Origin: Bdellovibrio sp. CG10_big_fil_rev_8_21_14_0_10_47_8
GTDB taxonomy: Bacteria; Bdellovibrionota; Bdellovibrionia; Bdellovibrionales; Bdellovibrionaceae
Length of the DNA: 8,367 bases
Reading direction: 5' to 3'
Assembly: GCA_002773975.1 (NCBI GenBank)
Contig: PEZR01000085.1
Coordinates: 1-8,367, forward strand
The number at the start of each line of letters is the position of its first letter. Position 1 is the stretch's first letter. The notes beneath the pieces are model-generated. The model was given only the letters and a program-made list of their open reading frames with translations. It did not search any database and had not been told where the DNA came from. Below, piece after piece: positions 1-5,633 of this stretch. A program made the position numbers and the translations under genes.

Positions 1-1004
1 TTCTCTTCCAAAGTGTGGGGGGCATGATCTGAGCCGAGCACATCCACTGTTCCATCCAGAACGGCCTTCCAGAGAGCGTCTTGATGACGCTGTTCTCGAA
101 TGGGAGGATTTTGCTGCGCCAAAGTTCCAAGGCGTTCATAACATTCCGGAGCCGCCAGGGTCAGGTGTTGAGGTAGAACTTCAACAGAGATCAAGTCGGT
201 TTTTCTTTTTTGTGCTCGCAAGAAATCCATCTCTTCTTGGGTGGTAATATGGAGCACATGGATGGGCCTTTTTGTTTCAAGGCTCAGACGCACCGCCAGC
301 TGGGTGGAGGTCAACGCTGTGAGCTCATCCCGCCAAACAGGGTGAGTTCTGACGTCTTTACTTTCCAAGGCCAGATGTTTTCTTTCGCGCAAACGTTTTT
401 CATCTTCGCTGTGCAAGATCACTCGGCGAGAGCCTTTGCGAAAAACGGCTTCTAAAATTGCTTCATCATCAATGAGTAAACTGCCCGTGGAGCTTCCCAT
501 AAAGACCTTGATGCCGCTGCAGCCGGGAGCTTTTTCGAGCTCCGCCAGTTGGTCCACGTTTTCAGCCGATCCGCCAATGTAGAAGCCATAATTGACCCAG
601 GCTCGGCCATGAGCCCGTCTTAACTTGTCGGCGAAGAGCTCAGCGGTGGTCGTGGCGGGATTGGTGTTGGGCATTTCAAAGACTGAGGTCACTCCGCCCA
701 GGGCGGCAGCGAGGGTCCCGCTTTGAAGGTCTTCTTTCTGCATCATTCCAGGTTCTCGAAAATGCACCTGGCTGTCGATGATCCCTGGCAAAAGGTGGAG
801 CCCCTTGCCGTCAATCATCTGGGCTGAAGGCGTGTTTTCTGAACCGATCTGAACAATTTTTCCACCTTTAATCCCAACGTGGGTGGTGACTTCGATCAGA
901 TTTGGTTTGCCGTCAGAGTTTTTTTTGCTCTTGGCTTTGGCCGATGGGCTGTCATTTTCATTGAGAAGAACCGTTGCATTTTTGATGATTAAATCAAGAC
1001 TCAT
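1..1004 (-). CDS. pyrC: Dihydroorotase, class I (3' end outside window)
   Basis: This is an amidohydrolase-fold enzyme that would interconvert carbamoyl-aspartate and dihydroorotate in cytosolic pyrimidine synthesis. I translated 334 residues by hand from ATG 1004; an in-frame TAG five codons upstream fixes the start region. Landmarks are the metal motif DSQVHFREPG (77-86), EMPNT (110-114), GIKVFMGSSTG (164-174), H198 in ILHSEDE, H252 in HVLHITT, and D326 in GSDHAPH, the family's catalytic Asp. About 100 C-terminal residues are missing compared with the usual ~430-450. The first His of the DxHxH metal pair is Gln (Q79). From memory, a dihydroorotase subgroup found in Bacteroidetes, for example, also has DxQVHFREPG, so this is probably not a dead enzyme. 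Residues about 18-40 form a Lys/Ser-rich insert in the N-terminal strands. A weak Shine-Dalgarno precedes the ATG. Allantoinase or another cyclic amidase is a less likely alternative. Confidence 0.9.
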   Translation of the reverse strand, partial: MSLDLIIKNATVLLNENDSPSAKAKSKKNSDGKPNLIEVTTHVGIKGGKIVQIGSENTPSAQMIDGKGLHLLPGIIDSQVHFREPGMMQKEDLQSGTLAAALGGVTSVFEMPNTNPATTTAELFADKLRRAHGRAWVNYGFYIGGSAENVDQLAELEKAPGCSGIKVFMGSSTGSLLIDDEAILEAVFRKGSRRVILHSEDEKRLRERKHLALESKDVRTHPVWRDELTALTSTQLAVRLSLETKRPIHVLHITTQEEMDFLRAQKRKTDLISVEVLPQHLTLAAPECYERLGTLAQQNPPIREQRHQDALWKAVLDGTVDVLGSDHAPHTLEE

Positions 1005-1024
1005 AATGAGTTCACACTACATGG

Positions 1025-1052
1025 ATCTTGGATCAAGGTCCAGCTAAGTCAA
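1025..1052 (-). promoter_or_regulatory. Candidate sigma-70 promoter for dihydroorotase
   Basis: On the minus strand TTGACT (1052-1047) lies 16 bases from CAAGAT (1030-1025). The -35 matches 5 of 6 consensus bases and the -10 only 3 of 6. Predicted transcription start is near 1018, giving a leader of about 14 bases. Its -35 box abuts that of the divergent promoter, forming the palindrome GTCAA-C-TTGAC. Confidence 0.35.
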
Positions 1053-1053
1053 C

Positions 1054-1082
1054 TTGACCCGTTGCCCACAACCAGACAGAAT
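1054..1082 (+). promoter_or_regulatory. Sigma-70 promoter for the coiled-coil/HEAT unit
   Basis: TTGACC (1054-1059), 17 bases, then CAGAAT (1077-1082): the -35 matches 5 of 6 and the -10 4 of 6 at optimal spacing. Start of transcription is expected near 1089. The -35 itself contains the TTG codon at 1054 that would otherwise give the longest reading frame, which argues against translation from there and favours ATG 1120. Confidence 0.5.
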
Positions 1083-1119
1083 AAAGACGGTGAATATAGA
1101 CAAATTCCTGATCTTTACC

Positions 1120-2292
1120 ATGCAGCACAATGCTACGATCATCGAGGTTTTGATCGGGGCTTCTCTCGTCGCTGTCGTATTTTTGGCCATTCGTAGTTTT
1201 CTGATCGCAAAAGATCCAGGTGCAGCGGGAGCGGCGTTACCCAGCGATCTCGAAGAAACTTTGAAAAAAATTATTGAGAAAGCCAATCAGGTCCCCTCAG
1301 CGGCAGCTGTTTCCGGAGAGGGCGGCAAAGAGTTGGTTGAAGAAATTTCCAAACTCAAAGGCGAGCTCGAGAAAAAACAAAAACAGATTGAAGAGATCAA
1401 AAATAGTCCAGCGGCTGCGGCGGCGCCTGCGGGCGGGATGTCGAGCGAAGAAAAATCCGGTCTGGAAGCAAAACTCAAAGAGCTTCAAGCAAAATTGGCC
1501 GAGTATGAAATTATCAGCGAAGACATTGCGGACCTTTCATTTTACAAAGAGCAAAATGCCAAACTTCAAAAAGAGCTAGAAGCCGCTAAGGGCGGTGCTC
1601 CAGCCCCAGCGGCCGCGGCGGGGACAGTTTCAACGCCGCCTCCAGCAGAGGACGCAGCGCCACCGTCTGTGGCACCAGCACCAACTCCGCCAGAAGTTCC
1701 AGCGCCACCGTCCGAGGCGCCAGCACCGACTCCGCCAGAAGTTCCAGCGCCACCGTCTGAGGCACCAGCACCGACTCCGCCAGAAGTTCCAGCGCCACCG
1801 TCTGAGGCGCCAGCACCGACTCCGCCAGAAGTTCCAGCGTCGCCGCAGGCCGAGGCCACGGCAGCTCCAGCCGCGGCGGAAGAACCAGCTCCAGCTGTTG
1901 AGAATGTGATTGATGATGCCTTGATGGCAGAATTTGCTGCTGCTGTGGAAAAACAAAAAGTTTCTGCCCCAGCCGCACCAGCTGGTGATGGAAAGGCGGC
2001 AGCGCCAGCCGCTCCAGCGCCGGCGGCAACAGCCGTCGCTGCGGCAGCTCCAGCCGCTGCTGTTCCGACTGCAGATGACGCATCATTGGGTTCCATGGAC
2101 ATGGACAAGATGATGGCCGAAGCCGCGGGAATCTCTGCCGCCAATGTTCCAGATATCAATCCAGAGCAGGCTCTGGGAACCGAAGTGGATGAAAATAAAC
2201 TTCTTCAAGAGGCCAAAGCCCTTGAAGCCGTCAAGCCTGAAGACAAGGCTTTGATGGGCGAATTCGAAAACTTTGTCAAAAAGAACGAGTAA
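1120..2292 (+). CDS. Membrane-anchored coiled-coil protein with Ala/Pro-rich repeat linker, unknown function
   Basis: The 390-residue product is not recognised as a named family. It has one hydrophobic helix (about residues 7-29) followed by R25 and K31, then heptad-like Lys/Glu/Leu-rich helices (about 43-57, 70-95 and 110-157) likely to form coiled coils. Next comes a low-complexity Ala/Pro/Glu linker (about 158-275) including four 15-residue repeats APAPTPPEVPAPPSE (185-244). The acidic C-terminus has short helices (ENVIDDALMAEF, then MDKMMAEAAGIS) and ends in Lys-Lys-Asn-Glu. Positive charge after the helix suggests the bulk may be cytoplasmic, but a TonB-like envelope-spanning linker is also possible. 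The start is uncertain: ATG 1120 has no clear Shine-Dalgarno, GTG 1090 in the same frame sits at the predicted transcription start, and TTG 1054 falls in the promoter. The next gene begins four bases after its stop, so the pair is probably one operon. The low-complexity tract keeps several other frames open; those frames are not genes. Confidence 0.8.
   Translation: MQHNATIIEVLIGASLVAVVFLAIRSFLIAKDPGAAGAALPSDLEETLKKIIEKANQVPSAAAVSGEGGKELVEEISKLKGELEKKQKQIEEIKNSPAAAAAPAGGMSSEEKSGLEAKLKELQAKLAEYEIISEDIADLSFYKEQNAKLQKELEAAKGGAPAPAAAAGTVSTPPPAEDAAPPSVAPAPTPPEVPAPPSEAPAPTPPEVPAPPSEAPAPTPPEVPAPPSEAPAPTPPEVPASPQAEATAAPAAAEEPAPAVENVIDDALMAEFAAAVEKQKVSAPAAPAGDGKAAAPAAPAPAATAVAAAAPAAAVPTADDASLGSMDMDKMMAEAAGISAANVPDINPEQALGTEVDENKLLQEAKALEAVKPEDKALMGEFENFVKKNE
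1672..1851 (+). repeat. Four 45-bp tandem repeats inside the coiled-coil gene
   Basis: Units start at 1672, 1717, 1762 and 1807. Units 2 and 3 differ at one base (gcg/gca first codon), unit 1 differs at a few, and unit 4 diverges in its last 12 or so bases. A fragment of a unit (gcgccaccgtctg) precedes the first copy near 1657. Each unit is 15 codons, so gain or loss keeps the frame and only changes linker length. Near identity at the DNA level points to recent slippage or unequal recombination. Confidence 0.95.
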
Positions 2293-2296
2293 AAAA

Positions 2297-3034
2297 ATGT
2301 CACGGATGATGTTTGTTTTGTGTCTGTTGTTGACCCTGCCGTCTCTGGCCGCGCCCTCCAAAGTGAAATCTCAGACAAAAAATCTGACGGCTCGGGAGAT
2401 TTTGTCTCTGCCAGAGTCGCAAAGATTGAATGTCGCAGAAAAAGGCAAAGACCAGGTCTACGGGGAATTGATTGAGCTCAGTAAAAGCGCCAAAGAGTCC
2501 ATGGTTACTCGGTGGAAAGCTCTGACTCTGGCTGCAAAAGTCAAAAAGCATCAGGCAATTCCAGATTTGAAAGAGGCCCTGCAGGCCCCCGAGTGGTTTC
2601 TAAGAAATGCGGCTCTGTTGTCTTTGCAAGAAATTTCACCCTTGAAGGCCCGGCCGGCCGCGGAGAAGCTTTTGCAGGACAGGGCGCTGGTGGTGCGATC
2701 GGCAGCGGTGGATGTTTTGGCCGAGCAGATGGACAATGACGTTCGTCAATTTTTTTGGAGCGAATTTCAAGAAAAGAGAAACTTCCGCTTGAAAACGGGT
2801 CTTTGGATTCGCGCCCAAATTCTATCGCGTTTGTCCCAGGCCCCGCAGAAACAGGAAGCCAATCATTTTATTGAAGCTTTGAAGGAAAAAGATCAGACTC
2901 TTTATCCTTCTGCGATTGTTGCCCTTGAAAAGATCTCCCGAAAGAAAATGGGGATGTCCAGCACGCCTTTGTCACAGAAAAGAAATCTGTGGATCAAATG
3001 GGCGCAGAACTCACAGAATTCTACAGTGAATTAA
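2297..3034 (+). CDS. Exported HEAT-repeat protein
   Basis: The 245-residue protein starts with a Sec-type signal peptide (MSRMMFVLCLLLTLPSLAA, likely cut around residues 18-20). About residues 65-145 form amphipathic helix pairs of HEAT type: a unit around AIPDLKEALQ...EWFLRNAALLSLQEI and a second around AAEKLLQD...VVRSAAVDVLAEQ, with a probable third near LYPSAIVALEKI. HEAT arrays are protein-binding scaffolds and no catalytic motif is seen, so the role is unknown; a periplasmic partner is likely. The chosen ATG lies four bases after the stop of the upstream gene, consistent with translational coupling. A TTG at 2273 in the same frame would add eight residues (four of them basic) and overlap the previous gene; ATG 2306 is another option. 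Its 3' end overlaps the convergent nuclease gene by 14 bases. Confidence 0.8.
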   Translation: MSRMMFVLCLLLTLPSLAAPSKVKSQTKNLTAREILSLPESQRLNVAEKGKDQVYGELIELSKSAKESMVTRWKALTLAAKVKKHQAIPDLKEALQAPEWFLRNAALLSLQEISPLKARPAAEKLLQDRALVVRSAAVDVLAEQMDNDVRQFFWSEFQEKRNFRLKTGLWIRAQILSRLSQAPQKQEANHFIEALKEKDQTLYPSAIVALEKISRKKMGMSSTPLSQKRNLWIKWAQNSQNSTVN

Positions 3035-3503
3035 GAGAATCGCGAATCTCATCCACTTCATCCAAGTGATTCTTGGCTTTGCGCATGAGGTCCATGGCCT
3101 TGGCTTGGCTTAAATGACCATCTGCCATTTTTTCACAAAGCTCTTGTTCCAGAGGGTCCGTGATTTCGTAAACACTTCGATGCTGGGGCCAGAGATTCGA
3201 AGTTTCATTGCTGCCGCCCATGCAGAGGGGAATGTAGTGATCAATTTTAAAATCGGTACGAGCCATGGTTTCAATTCGATAGCCCAATTTTTGGTCGTAG
3301 ATGTGAATCACGCCGCGTTTGACGACCGAGTCCACGTTGCGTTCACAGTAAGCAACTTTTTCGGGATAGCGGTAGCTATTGGGTGAGGTGCAAAGGGTTC
3401 CTGGCGTTAGTTCCGCGTCTGGTGTCTTTGGATAGGCTGGCCCGCCAGCCCAAGCATTGAAAGAAAAAATCAGAGCCAAAGCAGCAGCAAAATGCAACTT
3501 CAT
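3021..3503 (-). CDS. Secreted HNH-type nuclease
   Basis: The 160-residue product has a clear signal peptide (MKLHFAAALALIFSFNAWA, cut before G20). The core KIDHYIPLCMGGSNETSNLW (86-105) followed by PQH (106-108) is the HNH/His-Me-finger pattern: D88-H89 supplies the metal ligand and general base, N103 the structural Asn, and H108 a possible third ligand. Four cysteines (38, 53, 94, 123) could form two disulfides, fitting the periplasm or outside. The family cleaves DNA or RNA, so digestion of external or prey nucleic acid is a reasonable guess, but the substrate is not shown by sequence. The start is strong: GGGGGA sits about four bases upstream of ATG 3503. It converges on the HEAT gene with overlapping 3' ends, and the L,D-transpeptidase gene upstream is separated by 218 bases. 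Confidence 0.8.
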   Translation of the reverse strand: MKLHFAAALALIFSFNAWAGGPAYPKTPDAELTPGTLCTSPNSYRYPEKVAYCERNVDSVVKRGVIHIYDQKLGYRIETMARTDFKIDHYIPLCMGGSNETSNLWPQHRSVYEITDPLEQELCEKMADGHLSQAKAMDLMRKAKNHLDEVDEIRDSLNSL

Positions 3504-3564
3504 CGATCCCCCAAATAGTCAGGCCTTTACGGAGCCCGGTAGAAACGCCAGCCCTTATTGCCAG

Positions 3565-3593
3565 CTTATATTCGACGGTAACTTGTCTTTGAA
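3565..3593 (-). promoter_or_regulatory. Candidate sigma-70 promoter for the HNH nuclease
   Basis: On the minus strand TTCAAA (3593-3588), 17 bases, then TATAAG (3570-3565): 4 of 6 and 5 of 6 consensus matches at optimal spacing. Transcription would start near 3558, leaving a leader of about 55 bases before ATG 3503. Confidence 0.45.
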
Positions 3594-3672
3594 CCATTGC
3601 TATCTGGCTGTCCCAGATCAAGCAATTGAAATTTGCAAAATCTGAAGGAAACCCTCAAAAGTTTGAATATTT

Positions 3673-3695
3673 GGACTCAAGAAGTCATTGAGCCC
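3673..3695 (-). terminator. Weak stem-loop after the L,D-transpeptidase gene
   Basis: Minus-strand GGGCTCAA and TTGAGTCC pair over 8 bp (one G-U) around a 7-base loop, 27 bases past the stop of the transpeptidase gene. It is followed by AAATATT rather than a clean T-run, so it is at best a weak or factor-assisted terminator. Confidence 0.3.
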
Positions 3696-3721
3696 ATGCG
3701 GTTGGAAAATGACGGTGCTGT

Positions 3722-4354
3722 TTATTGAACAGTGATCCAGACATCGAAAATGCCATACTGTCGAACGAGGCGATTAAAGAGCTTGGCATTGTCGGGGTGT
3801 AAACGAATGCAGCCATGAGAAGCGGGGCTGCCGAGCCTTCTCCAGTTGCCCTGGCCGGTACCATGAATAGCAAACCCACCTTTGATAAATACAGCATAAG
3901 GCATATTGCCTAAACCATTATAATCGCCGCCCGGATATTTGGTCGAGGTGTAGCTGTCATAGATGCGGCCATTGGGGTGGGTATCTAAATTGGGAGTCTC
4001 GTAACCATCGGCTCCCGTCGATACGGGCCACGCATAAGTCTGTTTGCCATTGATATAAATATACACGTACTGCTCGGACTTGCTGATCTGAGCATAAACA
4101 GTACAAGTCAGGCGATAGCACCCAGAGGTCGCATCAAATGGTCTCAAAAAGTCTGAGTTTAAATGAGAGGGAAGTCCCGTCTCCTGCTCATAGTCTTGGT
4201 CAAGCTCTTGGAGAGTTTGCTCGATATTGGGGTCAAATGGATTCAACTCATCCAAGGCATTTTGATCCTGAGGAGCAGCTGAAGCCAAGTTTGGTTGGAG
4301 GGCGATGAGGCTGGTGAAAAGAACAAGGCCCAAGAACATGTGTCGTCGCATCAT
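3722..4354 (-). CDS. Exported L,D-transpeptidase (YkuD domain)
   Basis: The 210-residue enzyme would form or exchange 3-3 (L,D) cross-links, or attach other groups to the peptidoglycan peptide stem, in the periplasm. A signal peptide (residues 1-26, ending NLASA) is followed by a charged acidic stretch (about 30-65) and the YkuD catalytic domain (about 88-210). The signature is present: H164 in IHGTG and SHGCIRL (179-185), with catalytic Cys182, its His180 partner and Arg184. Two further cysteines (in GCYRLTC) lie at the domain start. It is at the short end for the family and has no separate peptidoglycan-binding domain. The start is ATG 4354 (a second ATG follows directly); CAGGGGG just upstream is the ribosome site, but it lies inside a terminator-like stem. 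The gene follows the Cys-rich lipoprotein gene in the same direction, so it may be reached by read-through from that sigma-54 promoter. Predatory Bdellovibrio species are known for many such enzymes. Confidence 0.93.
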   Translation of the reverse strand: MMRRHMFLGLVLFTSLIALQPNLASAAPQDQNALDELNPFDPNIEQTLQELDQDYEQETGLPSHLNSDFLRPFDATSGCYRLTCTVYAQISKSEQYVYIYINGKQTYAWPVSTGADGYETPNLDTHPNGRIYDSYTSTKYPGGDYNGLGNMPYAVFIKGGFAIHGTGQGNWRRLGSPASHGCIRLHPDNAKLFNRLVRQYGIFDVWITVQ

Positions 4355-4388
4355 AAAAAACCCCCTGAAAAAATTTGTTCAGGGGGTT
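4355..4388 (-). terminator. Terminator-like hairpin abutting and masking the L,D-transpeptidase ribosome site
   Basis: On the minus strand AACCCCCTGAA (4388-4378) and TTCAGGGGGTT (4369-4359) form a perfect 11-bp stem with an 8-base loop. The stem ends in a run of six T (4360-4355, the first two paired) that touches ATG 4354. It has the form of an intrinsic terminator for the lipoprotein gene, whose stop is about 70 bases upstream. The GGGGG of the 3' arm is also the only good Shine-Dalgarno for the transpeptidase gene, so folding would hide it. On the plus strand no T-run follows. Confidence 0.7.
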
Positions 4389-4416
4389 GGGTTATTCGAA
4401 GAAGGCGGGAGATTCA

Positions 4417-4437
4417 AGCTATTCTTGAAAAATAGCT
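4417..4437 (-). other. Small stem-loop in the lipoprotein/L,D-transpeptidase spacer
   Basis: AGCTATT and AATAGCT are perfect 7-bp arms around a 7-base loop, about 20 bases past the lipoprotein stop codon. No T-run follows on either strand. It may stabilise the lipoprotein mRNA or act with the larger hairpin just downstream. Confidence 0.35.
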
Positions 4438-4456
4438 CTCATTCAGGTTTTGAAAA

Positions 4457-4921
4457 TTACATACATTGAACAGGTTGGTGCCCTGGATAGGTATACATCA
4501 AGTAACCACGGCAATTTCCGCTGGCATCACAGGTTCCCTGGGTCCCGTTGGTGTCTGTGTAGGTGCCAAGGCAAGACTGAGAAATTGGGGCACCATATCC
4601 TCCGGTATTTCCCATTGTTCCCGAGCAATAACTGTTGTCGAGCATTCTCTGTCCGTTGACATAGCAATAACCGTTGATCATTTGCCCTGTGGTTCCATAA
4701 CCTCCGGCGGTGCCATAACCATTGTTGTACTGGCTGCAGTAAGTAGAGGCGACAGGTGTTTGTCCATTGTTGGAATAACAAGTGTTGCCCACCATGCGGT
4801 ATCCTGCCGTAGAGACGGTGCCGTTCTGATTATTGTTATCAGAAGACCGGTTACAGTTGATGACTAGAAATGCCAGGGGAAGCAGAAGACATACTTTCAA
4901 TAATCTCATCGGTGTTTTCAT
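4457..4921 (-). CDS. Cys/Tyr/Gly-rich putative lipoprotein, unknown function
   Basis: The 154-residue product has a lipoprotein-type signal (basic start, hydrophobic 10-21, then C23). The residue before C23 is Asn (LVINC), where Ala, Gly or Ser is usual, so lipidation is likely but not certain. The mature part is rich in Asn, Gly, Tyr and Thr and holds eight more cysteines (48, 62, 86, 99, 117, 131, 137, 153), enough for four disulfides. It contains an imperfect internal duplication: MVGNTCY-x12-YC (43-62) and MINGYCY-x11-YC (81-99), each followed by a Gly/Tyr-rich stretch. I do not recognise the family; a small disulfide-stabilised surface protein is the most that can be said. The start at 4921 has AAAGGA about seven bases upstream; ATG 4909 is an alternative. 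A sigma-54-type promoter lies upstream at 4976-4993, and the L,D-transpeptidase gene follows after a terminator-like hairpin. Confidence 0.75.
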   Translation of the reverse strand: MKTPMRLLKVCLLLPLAFLVINCNRSSDNNNQNGTVSTAGYRMVGNTCYSNNGQTPVASTYCSQYNNGYGTAGGYGTTGQMINGYCYVNGQRMLDNSYCSGTMGNTGGYGAPISQSCLGTYTDTNGTQGTCDASGNCRGYLMYTYPGHQPVQCM

Positions 4922-4975
4922 TTTCTATCCTTTTCGTGGTTTAAATTTATTTTAAAACTTTACGAATTTGGTTAG

Positions 4976-4993
4976 AGCAAGCCTGGGGCCAAA
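4976..4993 (-). promoter_or_regulatory. Sigma-54-type -24/-12 promoter for the Cys-rich lipoprotein
   Basis: Minus strand TTTGGC-N7-TTGCT, with the essential GG and GC doublets correctly spaced. It departs from TGGCACG in the -24 box (TGGCCCC). Predicted start is near 4965, leader about 44 bases. The string is identical in fixed positions to those at 5577-5594 and 7451-7468. Confidence 0.75.
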
Positions 4994-5184
4994 TCACAGA
5001 AATTTGGTAAGCATCTGATATTTCATTGGATTGTTCAGTGAATGGGGCTCTTGGCTCGGGCAGGGGAAATGATCAACCTTCGCATTTGGGACAAAAAATG
5101 GCCCTCAGTGATCACAGAATGGATAGTGACAGCAAAAATCCATGTGGTTTCAAGATATTATGGGGAAACACAGGCGGAACCCCA

Positions 5185-5212
5185 GCTGGCGATCCCGTCT
5201 CGGATCGCCAGC
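5185..5212 (-). other. Strong 11-bp stem-loop downstream of the DUF883 gene
   Basis: GCTGGCGATCC (5185-5195) and GGATCGCCAGC (5202-5212) are perfect arms around a 6-base loop. It starts about 32 bases past the DUF883 stop codon. No T-run follows in either direction, so it is not a canonical intrinsic terminator. It may protect the 3' end, mark a factor-dependent end, or be a genome-wide repeat. Confidence 0.6.
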
Positions 5213-5244
5213 ACTATCAATTTACAGGTCACAACCGGTTTGGC

Positions 5245-5511
5245 TTAGTGCCGTCGTCGTAACAGAAAGCCGGCAACAAAGCCCAGTGCGGTTGCTCCAG
5301 CTAAGGTGTAGTAGGGGTGTCTCTTAATAGAGTCGACAGCCGAGGCATAAGCATCTTCAGCTTTTTCTGTGACCTCAGCGTATCTCCAGGACGGGTTGCC
5401 GTCTTCTACGGATTTTGCAACGTCCTTCACGCCTTCTTTGACCTTTTCGCCCAGTCCTTTAAATGGTGCTGGATTATTCATTTTGGTTTCTTTGGTTGTA
5501 TTTGCTTCCAT
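5245..5511 (-). CDS. DUF883/ElaB-YqjD-like small membrane-anchored protein
   Basis: The 88-residue protein has a charged, helical N-terminal part (about 1-60, many Lys/Glu/Ala with a KVKEGVKDVAKSVED-type amphipathic helix) and one C-terminal hydrophobic helix (about 66-84) ending RRRH. This layout, with basic residues capping a tail anchor, matches DUF883 proteins such as E. coli ElaB and YqjD (about 100 residues), which are inner-membrane proteins made in stationary phase or stress and reported to bind ribosomes. The assignment rests on architecture more than on strict motifs. A near-perfect ribosome site (AAGGAGGT, four bases before ATG 5511) suggests strong expression. Its own sigma-54-type promoter (5577-5594) lies in the gap after the HPt gene, so it can be switched on separately from the regulator genes. 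Confidence 0.75.
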   Translation of the reverse strand: MEANTTKETKMNNPAPFKGLGEKVKEGVKDVAKSVEDGNPSWRYAEVTEKAEDAYASAVDSIKRHPYYTLAGATALGFVAGFLLRRRH

Positions 5512-5576
5512 GAGACCTCCTTGTGGTGAAATGGAAAGTTAAAGAAAAACACTTTTGTGCTGCTCTTCTTTAAGGA

Positions 5577-5594
5577 AGCAATGTGAGTGCCAAA
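5577..5594 (-). promoter_or_regulatory. Sigma-54-type -24/-12 promoter for the DUF883 gene
   Basis: Minus strand TTTGGCAC-N5-TTGCT is a near-perfect match to the -24 (TGGCAC) and -12 (TTGCT) elements. Predicted start is near 5566, giving a 54-base leader that ends in the AAGGAGGT ribosome site. It lies about 40 bases past the HPt stop, so any upstream activator sites would be inside the HPt gene. Confidence 0.8.
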
Positions 5595-5633
5595 TTTTTC
5601 GGGCCTGTTCTGTCTTCAGAGGCAGTTGGGGAT

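Larger units (their letters stand above)
4922..5244. other. 323-base gene-free spacer
   Basis: No convincing gene is seen. The left part holds the lipoprotein leader (AT-rich, 4935-4970) and its sigma-54-type promoter. The palindrome GTGATCAC lies at 5108-5115 and TGATCA at 5070-5075, at -100 to -150 from the predicted start, where activator sites of NtrC-type proteins are often found; neither is specific enough to call an operator. The right part holds an 11-bp stem-loop (5185-5212) just past the end of the DUF883 gene. Confidence 0.6.

Noticed and set aside
1566..2159. Long minus-strand and alternative-frame open frames over the coiled-coil gene
   Set aside because: They are low-complexity by-products of the GC-rich Ala/Pro repeat tract, with no ribosome sites and no domain.
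5070..5115. TGATCA/GTGATCAC sites as a shared activator motif (also at 7437-7442)
   Set aside because: The six-base core also occurs inside genes (for example near 3238 and 4676), so it is not specific to the promoters.
5026..5262. 78-codon plus-strand open frame in the spacer between the lipoprotein and DUF883 genes
   Set aside because: TTG start without ribosome site, no recognisable domain or hydrophobic pattern, crosses the 5185-5212 hairpin and runs into the DUF883 gene on the other strand.
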